A stretch of DNA of 64,000 nt from Pseudoxanthomonas jiangsuensis (GTDB lineage: Bacteria; Pseudomonadota; Gammaproteobacteria; Xanthomonadales; Xanthomonadaceae): the NCBI RefSeq assembly GCF_010093185.1, contig NZ_PDWL01000001.1, positions 186,001-250,000 on the forward strand, in the 5' to 3' direction. Position numbers and translations under genes: made by a program. The notes beneath the pieces are model-generated. The model was not told the DNA's origin and did no database searches. It saw nothing but the letters and a program-made list of their open reading frames with translations. This document shows positions 63,928 through 64,000 of this stretch, in pieces. Within the stretch, counting starts at the first letter, position 1. Each line of letters opens with the position of its first letter.

Positions 63928-64000
63928 CAGATAGGTAAGGATGACCACGAGATTCAAAACACCGTGAACAAGCGCACACTGTATCGAGTTGGCTCCCACC

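Noticed and set aside
63928..64000. tRNA or attachment site at the right edge
   Set aside because: No cloverleaf or TTCGAATCC-type arm can be formed in the visible 73 bases.

Overview
The window reads as a chromosomal segment of a high-GC gammaproteobacterium, most likely of the Xanthomonadaceae/Lysobacteraceae (Lysobacter, Luteimonas, Pseudoxanthomonas or Stenotrophomonas relatives). A hand count gives 42/60 G+C in bases 58501-58560, and coding third positions are almost always G or C. The gene set fits that family: a long homodimeric AceE, FabV enoyl reductase, an adenosylcobalamin (class II) ribonucleotide reductase with tandem NrdR boxes, a DUF3297 protein, and many PAS/GGDEF/histidine-kinase signalling proteins. 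Genus is inference; no rRNA, tRNA or CRISPR array was found.

Layout. 1-8439: a class II ribonucleotide reductase cut by the left edge, a periplasmic DegP/DegQ-type protease, a YqjD/YqjE/YqjK-like envelope operon, an AI-2E-family exporter, and a HAD phosphatase coupled to an M17 aminopeptidase. 8435-8540 is a perfect 27-bp inverted repeat (REP-like). 8573-17102: a CHASE3-GAF-GGDEF diguanylate cyclase and a DesKR-like two-component system divergent from a four-gene MacAB-like ABC export operon with a candidate operator palindrome between them. 17229-29700: housekeeping and small genes (alpha/beta hydrolase, two EamA transporters, MsrB, YciI, a LytTR two-component pair, BaiN-like flavoprotein, YaeQ, stress and hypothetical proteins). 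29821-36707: a PAS histidine kinase with a stand-alone receiver, FabV, an MFS exporter with a palindrome at its start, a Nei-like glycosylase and ACP phosphodiesterase. 36895-41917: lipoprotein trehalase (GH37), a glutathione transferase and a secreted GH9 enzyme with a LacI-type operator. 41924-56252: a GGDEF/EAL protein, a methyltransferase, nucleoside deoxyribosyltransferase, a SemiSWEET, and a run of lipoproteins and secreted proteins of unknown function. 58098-63927: aceE and a SpoIIE phosphatase / RsbW-like kinase / STAS antagonist partner-switching module.

The most unusual segment is 56614-57933. It is a compact two-gene operon with clearly lower G+C (27/60 by hand count in 57241-57300), rare codons, its own sigma70-like promoter and a 4-base gene overlap. 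The first product resembles DUF6978 proteins and the second is a DUF1828/DUF1829-type protein. The pair lies between copies of a dispersed repeat (core GAAGTGAAC-TG-C), one on each side in inverted orientation, next to the aceE terminator. This looks like an acquired cassette, plausibly a toxin-antitoxin or phage-defence pair; that role is inference only.

Regulatory sequence recognised elsewhere includes two NrdR boxes exactly 31 bp apart upstream of the reductase, a LacI-like palindrome before the GH9 gene, a 15-bp palindrome at the MFS gene start, and several strong hairpin terminators.
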